Position numbers and translations under genes: made by a program. DNA of 64,000 nucleotides from Stomoxys calcitrans (Eukaryota > Arthropoda > Insecta > Diptera > Muscidae), in the NCBI RefSeq assembly GCF_963082655.1, contig NC_081554.1, positions 52,144,750-52,208,749 on the forward strand, in the 5' to 3' direction. This document shows positions 40,802 through 52,574 of this stretch, one piece after another. Each line of letters starts with the position of its first letter. The stretch's first letter is position 1. A model generated the notes under the pieces. That model searched no databases. It was not told the DNA's origin and saw nothing but the letters and a program-made list of their open reading frames with translations.

Positions 40802-43800
40802 ATGCCAGAGCATCTGTGTTGGACGCATCCCGATATCCCAGATGAAGTCAAGTAAGAGAAATTGCCTTTAAAATATTAAATTATTTTTCTTGCCAACTTT
40901 TTGTTTCAGTAAGATCCTGTTTCAAAATGATAAAAAGCTGGTGGTTGTGGGGGTAATAGGAAAATCTGCATTTCCTGACTGCAATAAAATGACCGCATTA
41001 GAAATTTTGGGCCGGCATCCCAGTATTTCAAATAATGAACCCAAAGATGTAAGCAGAAATCTTAATGTTTAAGACAAGGCAATTGAAGAGTAGGCCAACT
41101 AAAGGCATGTTGTTGTTGTTGTAGCAGTTTGTTGTATTCTATCTTTCGTCTGCTTGATTCTGTTTAGTGTCAAGACCCAGGAACTCTGCGACTAAGATGG
41201 GGAGCGTCCGTCCACAGGGATCTGGGTCTGAGTCGAGTGTGTCTGGCTGGACAGTTAAACAGGTGACGCAAGAAAGGCCTACAAACCATTCAGATTTATG
41301 CCGTCTTATTATCGAACAAATACCAACTTCTACTTAAAACATTTGTCTCTCCCTTTAAAACGTACAGGGCCAAATACAGTTCTATCACAATCCCTTAGAG
41401 TCCATTCTATACTTGCACTTTGCGACAACATATGATGCAGCATGCATGCAGAAAATGCTACTGGAGGAGCTTGAACAACAGCGTTTTCAAGAATTTCTTA
41501 CATTCCATCAGAAGGTACGCAGTCGATTTGCCCGAATGTTTCTGTTTGCAACACAAGTCTGCCATTTGATAGTGTTCGTGGAGTTAAGTGTGACATTTGA
41601 TGCTTCCTTGCTGGGAATTTTCAAAGCTTTGAAAATTATAAGGTGAAATGAATAGAAATGTGTACATATGTACGTATCATCTACTTTAAATGCTTTTTAA
41701 TACTTTTAGAGATCGTCATGTGTTGAAATTCTTCCCAAAATTACTTAAAAACTCTAGCACTGGCTACATTTTGGGAAAGCCTGCTCGTTTATGTTCTCCC
41801 CGTGTTCTTTTTTTATTTGAAAATCTACCCGATGGTCATGGTGAGTTTTGTCAAATATGATTTTGCTTTTTGTAAATAAAATTTCTTTTTGATTTTTAGA
41901 AAAAACCAAAGAGGCCATATCAAAATTTGAATTTGATGTTGAAGACAATATTTATAAAATGCTGCGCAACGAATTTATTGTTGTCAATAATAGCAATAAT
42001 TCATTGTTTTCCATACCTGTTAATCTTCGCTTTGTTTACTACAATCTCAATGACAAACTACGCGAAGATCCTCTATTGAAATCTGTGGCTTTGTTGCAAG
42101 AATTTTTGCAAAAGCCTAATTTTACACAGGACGATGATGATTTGGATGACTTGTTACCATACAAGGTATGACTGCAATAAAGCATAAGTTATTTGGTTAA
42201 CTTTTTAGGGAACTAATGGAGACCAATGTGGCCTACCCACCAGACTATCAACGTATAATTTCACCTTTTGACAGAACCCGATGCAATTGCATTAGCGTTG
42301 TTCGTCTTTGTTGTTGTTGCAGCAGTGTGCTGTACACTGAGACGGCAGCCCTTGCCGATGAAGAACTTCATCGGGTCAATCCGGTACGTACAACCGGCTG
42401 CCATGGGATTTACTAAAGTGCATTCGATCACGTATGCGGTAATTCGGCCTCTGATCGCCAAGATTGCAAGGGTTCCACAGTTAGCGCTTGACAGCATGTT
42501 CTGCAAGTATTCTGAAAACACTACGTAAGAGGAAGTGTTTAATGACAATTTATTTCAAGATTGAGTCTATTTAGAACGTCCGCTTTTAGTTTGCGAACAG
42601 GTTAGAATTAAAACCTTAACTGCTATTGCAAACTATTTTTCCGTAATTTCTTGCTTTAATATTCTTAAATATAATTACCCATGCACAAACAAAGCCAAAT
42701 ATTCAAATATTATCCATCTTCCTCACAGGGATTTGGAAAACCCCTATGCTTCTCTAATCAGGAGACTAAAACGGATTCTTCAGAGGATTTGTTTGTCAAA
42801 AATCGTAAATTCATAGACCTACTCAAAGAGCATGTAGATCAGGCATTTGAAAGTGGTTTTAATGATAATCTAACCAAATTCAAAGGCAAACATCATTTTG
42901 TGGTAAGTACAGATCTTACTTTTGCCTTTTATACACTTCGACTTATATTAATTTATCATAGCTACTAAATTTCAAATCATGGTACGAAACTTTTAAAATG
43001 TTACACAAATTATTCATTGAAAATCCCGATAATCCGGAATTCGAGGCAAATGATCCTGACTATGTAAGTTGTCCACATTTCTTTTTTCAAGAATTTTTAT
43101 TTTAAATAAAGCGTTTTTGTATTTTTATAGAAAGCGTATTTGGAAAATTTTGATAAGATTCTCAATTATGATAGCGAGTAAGTTGTTCTGAGGTTCTAAA
43201 GGTTATTTCCTTTTTTTAATCGATGTATTTTAAGATTTTTTAAAGCCTGCTGTGATATTGGACTTCAAAAAGCCTTTTCCATGTACAATAATCCTACATT
43301 GACCTATTACAGTGGTGCGGTTCACAAAAAACTGGTACGGTTCATACAATCGGCATTTAAAAATGGGATTTAGTTTAAAATCTCTTGCAGGTTGAAGAAG
43401 CTGTGACCTTATATATGAAATATGCCCGTGGTTCCGATAAAGCCACCAATGAAGCAAAACTTCGTGAGATGTGTGAGGCTTGTTGGAAGAATGGCAAGGA
43501 GCAGTGTGAATACCCAAGTTTAAGAGGCAATCCCTGCGCAAGGCCAAAACACAACGCCAAAGATCCTACTGAACATTCAAGTGGTTTGGTATTCATATCA
43601 GCTTGCAATTGTGGCAAGGTTCAAGGTCGTAGAGAAGATCCTTACAGCACAAGACATGCAAATTATGAATTTTACGAATATATGGCCAGCAATTGTAATC
43701 TGTGTGCTAAGGTGAAGCGAATTAATTTTGCCATATTTGAACCTTCTATTAATGACTACAGGTATATATATTTTTGAAAAAAGAAACTGGAATTGGAAAT

Positions 43801-44933
43801 TTCTTTATTTTATGTTTTTTTTTTTTTTTTTGGTTTATAGAGCAGCTGAATTTGAACGTGGTTTCCCTAAGCTGCCCATGCGCAAAGCTCATGACCTCAC
43901 TGATACCCATTCCATTGGCAATTTCGATGAAGAATTCTTTCCCATAAATAATTCTCAACCCTTGACCGCTTCGCAAGGCACACACACAAATCTTAGCCTT
44001 TCAACCTCCATGGACAAAATGAATAAAATCGATGACCATGACAATGAGGAAGAGAACAGTTCCGATGAGTCTGTAAATGAATTGATTTTGAAGGTTAAAG
44101 AAAATGATGCCCAAAATGATGAAACTATGGAACGTACCATATTTAGACAACCTTCGACTACTGAATATTTACCTGGCATGATGCATACCCAAAGTCCTGT
44201 AGGCCTATTGCCACAATTTCCCAGTTGGTCTCTTTGTTGTGTGGGTGCAAGTTCAGTCTACAGTCACAATCATGGTCTGCAGGAACATTTTCAATCGGGT
44301 TTCCTATCGGGCTCCAATTTTCTTTTGCCCTGGGATGTTCAGGTTCGTTTGGAGCATTCAGCACAATGGGCTTATGAAAAGACACGGTATAGAAAAATGG
44401 GTGAAGTGTTTGTGCTTAAAATTTTCGTCGGTTTTGAATATGAATGTCCCAGAGGACATCGCTTTATGATGTCTGCTCCAGATAAGATATTACGAGGTGG
44501 TTCAGGTTTGTTAAGCTTTTTTTTTTGAAACATGATAAAAATGTTAATTAAACTATATTTTCAAGGAATTCTAAGAGACAGCGGCAGTAAAGTGGTTTTC
44601 AATAATATGCCTCTATATTTCCCCTGTCCGTGTCGATCCAAAAAATTCGATGTGGCACAGTTGATGCGTATTCATGTTGTCACCCCCAAAGCTCCTGTAA
44701 ACGTGTCCTTAGATCCCAAAGTTCGCACTGGGGATGGAGATTATGTGTTTGTTTTGGGCTCGGAGCCGAAATTAACTCAAAGTGCTTATTGGATGTTAAG
44801 ATTACCGTATGTATATGAGGGCGATGATGGTCCCATACCAACACCCACAGAAATAACAGCGGCAAATGCCCTCAACTACGGGTGTTTAATGGCTGGCATG
44901 TTTGGTGTAAGCGAAGTAGAAGCAGATGAATAA
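40802..44933 (+). CDS. Smg8: NMD factor SMG8
   Basis: Twelve exons: 40802-40851, 40910-41048, 41368-41642, 41710-41840, 41900-42165, 42729-42902, 42962-43063, 43131-43177, 43235-43334, 43391-43761, 43841-44505, 44566-44933. All introns are GT-AG and phases agree, giving 895 residues. SMG8 joins SMG9 and the kinase SMG1 and restrains UPF1 phosphorylation in nonsense-mediated decay. Sequence: a G-fold start with GVIGKS (residues 31-36), a helical region [20 protein letters not shown], a Cys/His cluster at about 456-481 (C-x2-C-x7-C-x9-C), [14 protein letters not shown] at about 500-513, and a C-terminal ECPRGHRFM region with a final YFPCPC. Introns 2 and 5 contain retroposon insertions, but the reading frame is intact. 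Slightly shorter than the human protein (about 990). Confidence 0.95.
41108..41290 (-). mobile_element. Jockey-like LINE 3' end in SMG8 intron 2
   Basis: On the minus strand it matches 59870-60025: TCACCTGTTTAACTG, CGCAGAGTTCCTGGGTCTTG, then the terminal TACAACAAACTGCTACAACA and (CAA)n. It is 5' truncated as usual for LINEs. The flanks AAAGGC/AAAGGC may be a short duplication. It supplies the best copy of the LINE tail shared with SINE-B. Confidence 0.8.
42309..42411 (-). mobile_element. SINE-B copy 5, in SMG8 intron 5
   Basis: Well conserved: TTGTTGTTGTTGCAGCAGTG at the left, CCGGCTGCCATGGGATT at the right, with all pairing segments intact. No clear target duplication. Flanking sequence to about 42520 may be another element. 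Confidence 0.85.
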
Positions 44934-45546
44934 TCCTAGTGTGATTGAACACATTTGTAAGAAAAAGAAAATAAAAATGGTTCTAAGCCAAGATGTGGAA
45001 ACGAATGTTTTTATTACTTTCTATGAAAAGAAAAGACTAACGGACAATAATTCTTACTCGGTTTTAGAGTTTTGTTTACATGTAACCGGAGGATCCTTGA
45101 AATCATTAACTAATAAATGATTGCTAGTGTTTTTCATAAATAACTACATGCTATTGGATAGTCAAGGGTTAAAATTATAACATAATTCCAAGAGTTAAAA
45201 TTGTCGATGAAAACAATAATAAAAATATTTGCAATTGTTTAGAGGTATACTACGGTATAATTTTATTTTTACGTTATATATATTTATATGTATGTGTCTA
45301 CAACTAAACAAATATATCAGAAACCTAAAATTAGGTAGCCGTTTACATCATATGATTTCTAATAAAGTTATACCGGTCTTCAACCAAATGGCAAGACCAT
45401 TTTATTTGCGGCTATGCTCAAAATGGTCTGCTCCATAAGAAAGACGAAAAGTAAAACTCATACAGAAAAATATACATTTAGGAAATTTGTAAACGCAAAC
45501 ACTTCAGTTCAATTCAAACCCGATATGGTACATATTCTAGGGCTAT

Positions 45547-45837
45547 TCAGGCATTTTCTGCTATAGCATCATCGCAACGATTTTTATTCTTCAACAAATA
45601 CGAGGCCAGAAAGCTGATGGGATCTGATGGTCGCTCTCGAGCCAAAGTTTGCAAGCCCATGAGCAAAATGGGAGCAACAGTTTGATCTAAATATTGTCTT
45701 GTGGGCAAAGAATTAAGATCAGCTCTAGGCTTCTTGCATTGTTGGTTAGAATTAGCACCGATGCCAGCATTGTTTGCTGTAAGTTGTGGTTCGGCAGAAG
45801 GGGTAACAGAGTTTTGGGTATTTGGTGCCGCTTCCAT
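45547..45837 (-). CDS. Dpy-30L1: Dpy-30 family protein (COMPASS/MLL subunit)
   Basis: 96 residues in one coding exon. Dpy-30 is a dimeric core subunit of SET1/MLL H3K4 methyltransferase complexes and binds Ash2. The C-terminal half holds the Dpy-30 dimerisation motif ([20 protein letters not shown], then [13 protein letters not shown]). The N-terminus is low complexity (Asn/Thr/Pro). I start at ATG 45837 (MEAAPNT) because a short 5'UTR intron (45839-45900, donor CAG/gtaata, acceptor attgcag) would remove an upstream in-frame ATG at 45858. The N-terminal extension is short compared with Drosophila Dpy-30L1; the paralogue assignment is tentative. Divergent from EMC3, convergent with SMG8. Confidence 0.88.
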   Translation of the reverse strand: MEAAPNTQNSVTPSAEPQLTANNAGIGANSNQQCKKPRADLNSLPTRQYLDQTVAPILLMGLQTLARERPSDPISFLASYLLKNKNRCDDAIAENA

Positions 45838-45838
45838 G

Positions 45839-45900
45839 CTGCAATAGATTTTTGACATAAAATTTAAGCTAATAACAACTAGAGCTTATCTTATTATTAC
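45839..45900 (-). other. Probable 62-bp 5'UTR intron of the Dpy-30 gene
   Basis: On the minus strand a donor (AAACAG/GTAATA) and acceptor (TCTATTGCAG) are 62 bp apart and end one base before the chosen start codon. Confidence 0.6.
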
Positions 45901-46360
45901 CTGTTTTCTATTGCTTTCTATGTATGACTTCAAAAAAAACGCAATGAATACGAAAATAATATATCAATGGAAAAGTAAATATTTTTTGAACAATTTTTTC
46001 ACCGATTGACAGCAATTGTGTTATTGTGAATTGCAACAATGTTAACTAAACTTATTGTCCAACGTAACGTCATTGAGGCCCGACTATACACGTGCAACGT
46101 ACTACTTTAAAGGCGGTTTCAAAAACAAGCAAAACATTCTGTTCTAAATGATGACATGAAATATATATGGCATAATTATGATACCGAAGCATGGTACAAT
46201 TATGAGGTAACGTCATTGGCAAAACATCAAAAAACTACCCCGAATCGCAAATGCTGTTACTTCCAATGTCAAAGTGGTTTTAAGGCTGGTACAATGACAT
46301 AATTACCAGGTAGTGTACCGTAAACAGATGAGCACTATTTTTTCGCGAAGTGCACTAATA

Positions 46361-46646
46361 GCAGCACAAATGAAATTTTCTTTGCGTAACAGAGTGACGT
46401 AATAGGCATGGATAATTTTTTTCTTCAACTACGAATGAAAATGTATAACCCCGTTTACATTGCTCATTAAATCCGGATTTAAGGATCTCGTCAGCTGATT
46501 TTATAAAGGGGAAACAAATGGTCGAGCCTTTAAATTCGGACGTAAAGAGCAATGTAAACGGGGTTATACATTACACATTGCAAGAAAAAATTAATCAATG
46601 CCTATTATGTCATCCTGTTACGCAAAGAAAATTTCATTTGTGCTGC
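46361..46646. repeat. 286-bp near-perfect palindrome (foldback element)
   Basis: Left arm GCAGCACAAATGAAATTTTC onward pairs with the right arm ending GAAAATTTCATTTGTGCTGC. Inner arms around TGTATAACCCCGTTTACATT are also complementary. The arms total about 130 bp each around a short centre near 46503. No coding content. Located between the divergent Dpy-30 and EMC3 genes. Confidence 0.88.
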
Positions 46647-46919
46647 GTAGCGTACCTGCAAGCGAAATTTTCGGTAATAGTACTGGTAACGAAAATTTCG
46701 TTTACGATATGTCTGTGCATTTCTAATAAGTAACGAAAATTTGGCCAGAGGTGCATACTGCACTTAAAGCAAGAAAAAAAGTTTTTACAATAGTGCATCA
46801 TAATATTTATGGTGGAGTGTGAAAAATTGAAATTTCCAAAACATCTCAACTAGAGTGAACTGTTGAGGTCTTTTTCAAAACGACATATGCAAAACGAGAC
46901 AATGTAGACATAGCCTAGA

Positions 46920-47070
46920 AAAATAATTTAATTTTTCACACATTTTTCATTTACAATTTTTTCATATGGAGTTTGACGTGAAAAGTCGAATAGAGTACCA
47001 ACCCATATACGTTTTGTTTTTACATGGAGTTTGACAGATATCCGCATGAAAAGCCGACCATAATACCAAC
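46920..47070. repeat. Imperfect ~70-bp direct repeat upstream of EMC3
   Basis: The phrases ATGGAGTTTGACGTGAAAAG with ACCAACCCATA and ATGGAGTTTGACAGATATCC with ACCAACCCTTA repeat within 150 bp. Confidence 0.5.
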
Positions 47071-47292
47071 CCTTAGTTTGTGTCCTAAAATCATCCAATG
47101 CATACAGCGAGCGTTACGTTACGCATATGGTTTCGCTTACTGTACACTGCAAAAAAGCATATGATAAAGCCATTCACAATTATATTTTGACAAACCTTTA
47201 GACCTCGAATTAACTTTTGACAGTCATATTTTTTGCTGGTACTGAAAAGTAAAAAAGATTTTTCCGAATTTTTAATAAGATTTTAAGAAATC

Positions 47293-48123
47293 ATGACTGA
47301 ATTGTTAATAGATCCCAATATTCGAGTTTGGGTATTTCTACCAATTGTTTTAATTGCATTTTTCATTGGAATTCTGAGACACTATGTGAGCATATTAATA
47401 GCCTCACAAAAAAAGGCCGAAATCACCCAAATACAAGACAGGTATGCGTGGAAAATCGGAAGTGGTTAATTGACTTCCATTTGATCATATTTTTTTTTAA
47501 CTCTTTACAGTCAAGCTATGATCAGAGCACGTTTATTGCGGGAAAATGGAAAATATCTTACAGCTCAATCGTTTGCTATGCGAAAGAATTTTTTCAACAA
47601 CGAGGAGACTGGCTACTTTAAGACACAGAAGAGAGCACCAGTGCCACAAAACCCAACAGCCATGATAACTGATATGTTAAAGGGCAACTTTGTCAATATG
47701 TTGCCTATGGTAATTATTGGAGGCTGGATAAATTGGATGTTCTCCGGTTTCGTTACAACCAAAGTGCCTTTTCCCTTAACGTTGCGTTTCAAGCCTATGT
47801 TGCAGAGAGGCATCGAATTGGCCTCTTTAGATGCAGCATGGGTTTCTTCGGCCTCTTGGTATTTCTTAAACGTATTTGGTTTACGATCAATTTACACATT
47901 AGTTTTGGGTGAAAATAATCAAGCCGATCAGACCCAAGCTCAGGCAGATGCAATGACGGGAGCAGCAATGACAATGCCACAGGATCCCAAGGTGGCATTT
48001 AAAGCCGAATGGGAAGCATTAGAGATAACTGAATATCAAAATGCTCTAAAGACTGTCGATCAAGATTTACTGCAAATGGCTGCAAGCGCCGAGGTTAACC
48101 AAGAAAATAACATTAGACAGTAA
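47293..48123 (+). CDS. EMC3: ER membrane protein complex subunit 3 (EMC3)
   Basis: Two exons, 47293-47441 and 47511-48123, coding 253 residues (human 261). EMC3 is the Oxa1/YidC-superfamily core subunit of the EMC, which inserts tail-anchored and multipass proteins into the ER membrane. Sequence: first membrane helix at about 14-34 ([17 protein letters not shown]), a cytosolic coiled-coil/basic stretch with [11 protein letters not shown], an FF-NNEE-GYF loop, a second helix at about 118-138 ([19 protein letters not shown]), the conserved [16 protein letters not shown], and a third helix at about 168-190 ([13 protein letters not shown]). Donor CAG/gtatgc and acceptor CTTTACAG. The neighbour Nup107 converges on it; I recall the same pair being adjacent in Drosophila. 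Confidence 0.96.
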
Positions 48124-48267
48124 TTAAGATCAAACATAGTAGAACACATTTTTCAGATCATTTACTTGGTGAGACTTTCATGCAAAGCCTTTGGTGGCTT
48201 CTTTAATAACTTAAATTTAGTAAAATATTCACTTAATAAAGAATGATGATCGAAATAAATTGAAGCT

Positions 48268-48640
48268 TGTCCGCAAAGGTTCTTCAATGGATATGGATAC
48301 CTGATCACCACAGGGGTTGGAACTGTGAGTTCTTATTTCTGTGGTGTTCATCGTCGATACGACAAGCTCAGCTGGGAATTACCATTCATAGGTTGAGGGA
48401 TGTGGAAAGCTCCATACCGCGTAACTGTAATTGCAGTCGCGAACAATCAGCGACATCGAGTGGAGTGGAGAGAGTCTCAATGAGATAAGGCGCCTTTTAA
48501 TAAGCAATGGCCATGACGTTCTCGCGATGATGGGTCCTATGGACTGGAACGAGATCGCTTACCCATGGAACTTTACCAAAATCGCTACATGCAGATGTGA
48601 CAATAACAACAATGGATGTGACAATAACAATATGGATCAA
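48268..48640 (+). mobile_element. Family-C retroposon copy, decayed
   Basis: Phrases CTGTGGTGTTCATCG, GATGTGGAAAGCTCCATACC and CGACATCGAGTGGAGTGG align by eye with 26.90-27.14 kb without the SINE-B insertion. The end resembles ACATGCAGATGTGACAATAACAACAA. Confidence 0.6.
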
Positions 48641-49239
48641 GATTCAATGAATCATCCTTTATTTCTGAAGGTAGTAAATGTATTAGAGATTATAACGGGA
48701 GTGGGCTTCTTATGAAAATAAAAAAAAAATGCTCTGCCAATGTCAACTTTAGACTAGAACAGTTTGGCAAGGATATAAGAAAGAAATGAAATGAAATGAA
48801 TTCTATAGATGAAATTAACAGAAATAACAAACAACTACCAGTGTTCAGCAAGTTTCGTTCTCAGCGCCACGAAAGATGCATTTTCTAGACACAATTCTGC
48901 AGCCATTGAAAATGTCGACAATATTAATGAGGAAATTTTTCTGATCTTTATGAAAGACTTTGATCAAAAGAGTTCAGCGTCATAGGAGGATTTATAAGTC
49001 TTATGCGTTACGATGTTCTCCATAAAGCACTTGAGCTCATATTATTTCCCATATCCGAAAATCTTTCTTTTACCTATGACATTTCAGATTTAGATCAGAT
49101 GATGAGTATGCAATCGAGTAATAAGTGGATCTATAACACTTTGATCGAATATTCAACTCAATTTGACATATTTTTTAATTTAAAAGAAAAAAGAACAACT
49201 ACATAAATAACTAATACATAAGAAATTATTATAAAATGT
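48641..49239. other. Intergenic stretch between EMC3 and Nup107 3' ends
   Basis: No gene recognised. About 48960-48985 has a 20-bp piece resembling SINE-A (TTCAGCGTCATAGGAGGA). Confidence 0.5.
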
Positions 49240-51931
49240 TTAAACTGTTACCGGAAATCCCCAGGGATCTAGTTTCTTATTTAATAATTCCAATGATGAT
49301 TCGGCAAGTTTTGATAGTAATTCAGCCAATTTGTGTTTAGTGTAGACCTTGTAGAGCTCACGATTTTCAGAAGCTATTTCGTCAGCTAGTTTAACACATC
49401 CCTGATAGTCCTCAGACAAATGCAGAACTTTGTGTAAGAGCAAGGTTATTTCTGGTATGCAAATACTGCGAATTTTATCCAATTGTATTTGACGATTTTC
49501 CCAAATCAATGGACTTATGTCTGCAGGATCCTTGGGAGTATCTGGGTCAATAAGCCAACCTTTTTCCGGGAATAAAAGTACGTTAAATAGAGAATCTCTA
49601 CATACTGAAAGAAGGCAAAAAATTAGTAGCCACTCAACAATCCAAGCAATAAATAGAAATCGTCTTACATTTGGCTTGTTCTTCCAGTGAGACATTCCAA
49701 CGATTTAGCTCCGCCCTGTACACTTGCTCCTTGTGTTCAGAAGCCATGCGTTCTGTGAAATTTGCACCTGCATTAACCAATTGCGGTTCCTTAGGGCGAT
49801 TGTGATATAAACGTGACCATTCATTAAATGAATCTATGGCCGCCAAATAAACCTTATAGCCCAGATATTCCTTTATGCTACAATCCTCTCTGCAAGGAAA
49901 GTTGTCTTTGCTGCCGTATATATTAACTATGTGACTCAGTGAATCCTGTGGTATTATATCATAAACTGCACGCACACATTCCAGTTTATTTTCGGCCAAG
50001 AAACATCTTATCATAGCATTTCCTTGCCACAGTAATTCTCCGCGTTGTGAAGGCAAAAACGTTAACCATTCCAGGGATTTTATTTTATATTCATCGAACT
50101 TAGAAATGTCACCATGCTGCAAAGGCTCATCTTGCATTTGTTGCAAATCCATATCTGTGGGTTCCTTTTGTCTTATGGTTTCTACAGTGTAACGTGTAAT
50201 ATTCTCGATATCTAAACCAGCACCCATTGCTTCTTCCAAAGCCGACTGCCGGCAGTTTGTTTCTTTAATGGTTTCCAAAAACTTTGAATACAGTGTTACT
50301 TGTGTCTTGCCAGGCAAAGCTGCAGTATAGAAAGCTACTAGTTGAGCATCCTTCATGGGGATTAAACTTTCCACATAAGCGGCTATTATACGATCCGCAA
50401 TTTCTTCCTTATCTACGCGTCCAATTTGACGCATAAATAACACTATATGTGTTAAGAAGCGTAACATATGCGATGAAACCACTGAGTCTTTGTTGTCCAA
50501 AAGCTTATCATCCTCAATCCAGCGACGTATTTGTTGCAGCAACTCAGGAATGTTATCAAGTATCAGAAATTTTTGTATAATTCCAATTTTACTTTGAGCA
50601 AAATCACGAAGTGCTGCATCATTGTGCACCAACAATTCATCGAAAATCTGTTCTAGAGACATTTTGGAATTCCAGTATTCTTCTGGCATGGCATGGTAGG
50701 TCTTCATACAATTGGCTCTTATTTCACTTTCGACTCGTATATCAACCTGTACTTTTAAATAGGCCCATAGAAGATCTTCCCAAGAATTAGAAAATAAAGC
50801 TTTTAAAGATTCCAAATGCCCACAGAACGCACCGGCTATGGCTCGAGTATATTCATCAAATTTTTTGGAATTAGCCATCATCCAGGCACATTTTTTCCAT
50901 ATATCCCTTCTTGGGTTACCCTCTATGGGTTGTTTTTCTCTGGCATTTCCATAGTTCTCATAATTAGGATCTTCATGCAGGCGCCAGCCTTCCAAAATGG
51001 CTGCTCGCCATGTTTGGCCACAGTATTTACACAAAGACATTGCCTCATCAATTCGACCTTGTCGAATTTCTTCGAATATACAGCGGGATAGGCGCATGTT
51101 ATCCTCTTCATCCAATGCATGTAGAGGTTTCTTTTCCCTGTTTGGTGCATCCGGATCCAGGGACTTAACTATTTCGGCCCCTGAGCCAAAGGCGATTTGC
51201 TGTTGTTTCTTTAATTGAAACAATGTGTTTTCCCAGGCCACTGTTCGATCTGTGGTGTGCCCCACTTGAGGACCAGTCATTTTTTTCTCATAACAAGCTT
51301 CTAGCCAATCTATAATTAGTTGGTATTCTCTCAAAGTCGAATTGCAATTGTAAAGCTGTGCAATGATTTCCTTCTCCGAACCACCCAAACTTGGAATATC
51401 ACAATCCATTCCCGGATCGTTGGATTGAAGAAGTATACGATCTTTGTAAAGTGCATATAATAGCTTCCAGGTTTTACACTCCAAATCTAACCATTCTGCC
51501 TTGGAATTTTTAATGTTATCGGTGCGTTTATGGACATCCTTCAAACAATCGTCCAAAACGGCCGAACACGTATGTATGAGATCTTGAATTGTATCGAAAA
51601 CTTCGGAATCATTTGTGCGCGCCTGCAATATCTCAAGAAATTGAGGGAAAAGCATGTTCGCTTTTTCCTTGAACCCATCCATTTGGGGATGGTCAATTAG
51701 GGAACGCTCACAAATACTAGCAGTATCGGCAATAGCACCACCGTGAAACGACGAACTTAAGAGCCCACTTGCATTTAGTTGAGAATTATCCAGCATTCTC
51801 TGTAGTTCTCCTGGCAGTAGGGATATAGAAAAATTATGGGAGTCAGTAATATCTCCATGGTCAATACCACGTTGTGGTGTTCGTGTATTGATCAAACCGC
51901 GTTTAGGTACAAAAGTCCCTGTTCCAGACAT
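49240..51931 (-). CDS. Nup107: Nucleoporin Nup107 (Y-complex)
   Basis: Two exons, 51931-49669 and 49604-49240 (65-bp intron, donor AAAT/gtaaga, acceptor ctttcag), coding 875 residues. Nup107/Nup84 is an alpha-helical scaffold subunit of the Nup107-160 Y-complex of the nuclear pore and binds Nup133 through its C-terminal part. Sequence: a disordered N-terminus with TPQRG, then a continuous helical solenoid with family-typical segments (LREYQLIIDWLEACYE, CKYCGQTWRAAILEGW, CAWMMANSKKFDEYTRAIAG, ALFSNSWEDLLWAYLKVQVD) and C-terminal LADEIASENRELYKVY and LDPWGFPV. No frame damage. Upstream of the start is about 350 bp of unassigned DNA before LINE fragments. Confidence 0.96.
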
Positions 51932-52570
51932 GATGGGTTTTTCTGGTTAATGTGTTAAGATTTTTAACTCCAATTTATTATAATATAATCAATTATTAAT
52001 TTAATATTGCCAAAGTTTAACAAAAACAGTTTCAACAACAAAAATAAAGAACGCGGAATATAAAACCCGGCAGTACTCAATGTTGCAACCAGACGTAGTT
52101 TTCGCAGATGAATTGTAATCAACCCTGGAGTTCTCCCTGAATTTGAAATAAAGTCAGCGAAGACTGTCAAAATAAAAACAAAAACACAGTGGTGTATCCT
52201 AGGCAAATTTATACAAGGTAAAGCCATTAGTTTAATAACAACGAAATCAACTATACAACCCTGTGTAAATGGGACGTAAATTCCCTCTAGGCTGTCAAAC
52301 TTCTAGACACTTCCTAATTGACATTCTAGTTTTTATTTGCATTATCTGATCTTTATCTTTATGACTATAAACTCAAACTATAAAAATGTGAAATAAGAAA
52401 CAAAATTTGAAAAACCTTTGAAGTCCAAACAAATAATTTGACGATCTAGTGCTATTTGCATACAACTCTGGAATTAGAAAATTCCATCAGCAGGGCTTAT
52501 GATTTTACTTTGTATAAATTTGACATGGGTGTACCTTCGCTACCCTGATGAAGAACTTTTAATTTCAGAG
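51932..52570. other. Nup107 upstream region
   Basis: Presumed promoter and 5'UTR on the minus strand. No element or gene recognised. Confidence 0.5.
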
Positions 52571-52574
52571 TTGT

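Noticed and set aside
45838..45858. Upstream in-frame ATG of the Dpy-30 gene
   Set aside because: Falls inside a probable 62-bp 5'UTR intron with good donor and acceptor.
47328..47621. 97-codon frame overlapping EMC3
   Set aside because: Reads through the EMC3 intron in the wrong frame.
50816..51218. Plus-strand open frames inside Nup107
   Set aside because: Antisense shadows of the long Nup107 exon.
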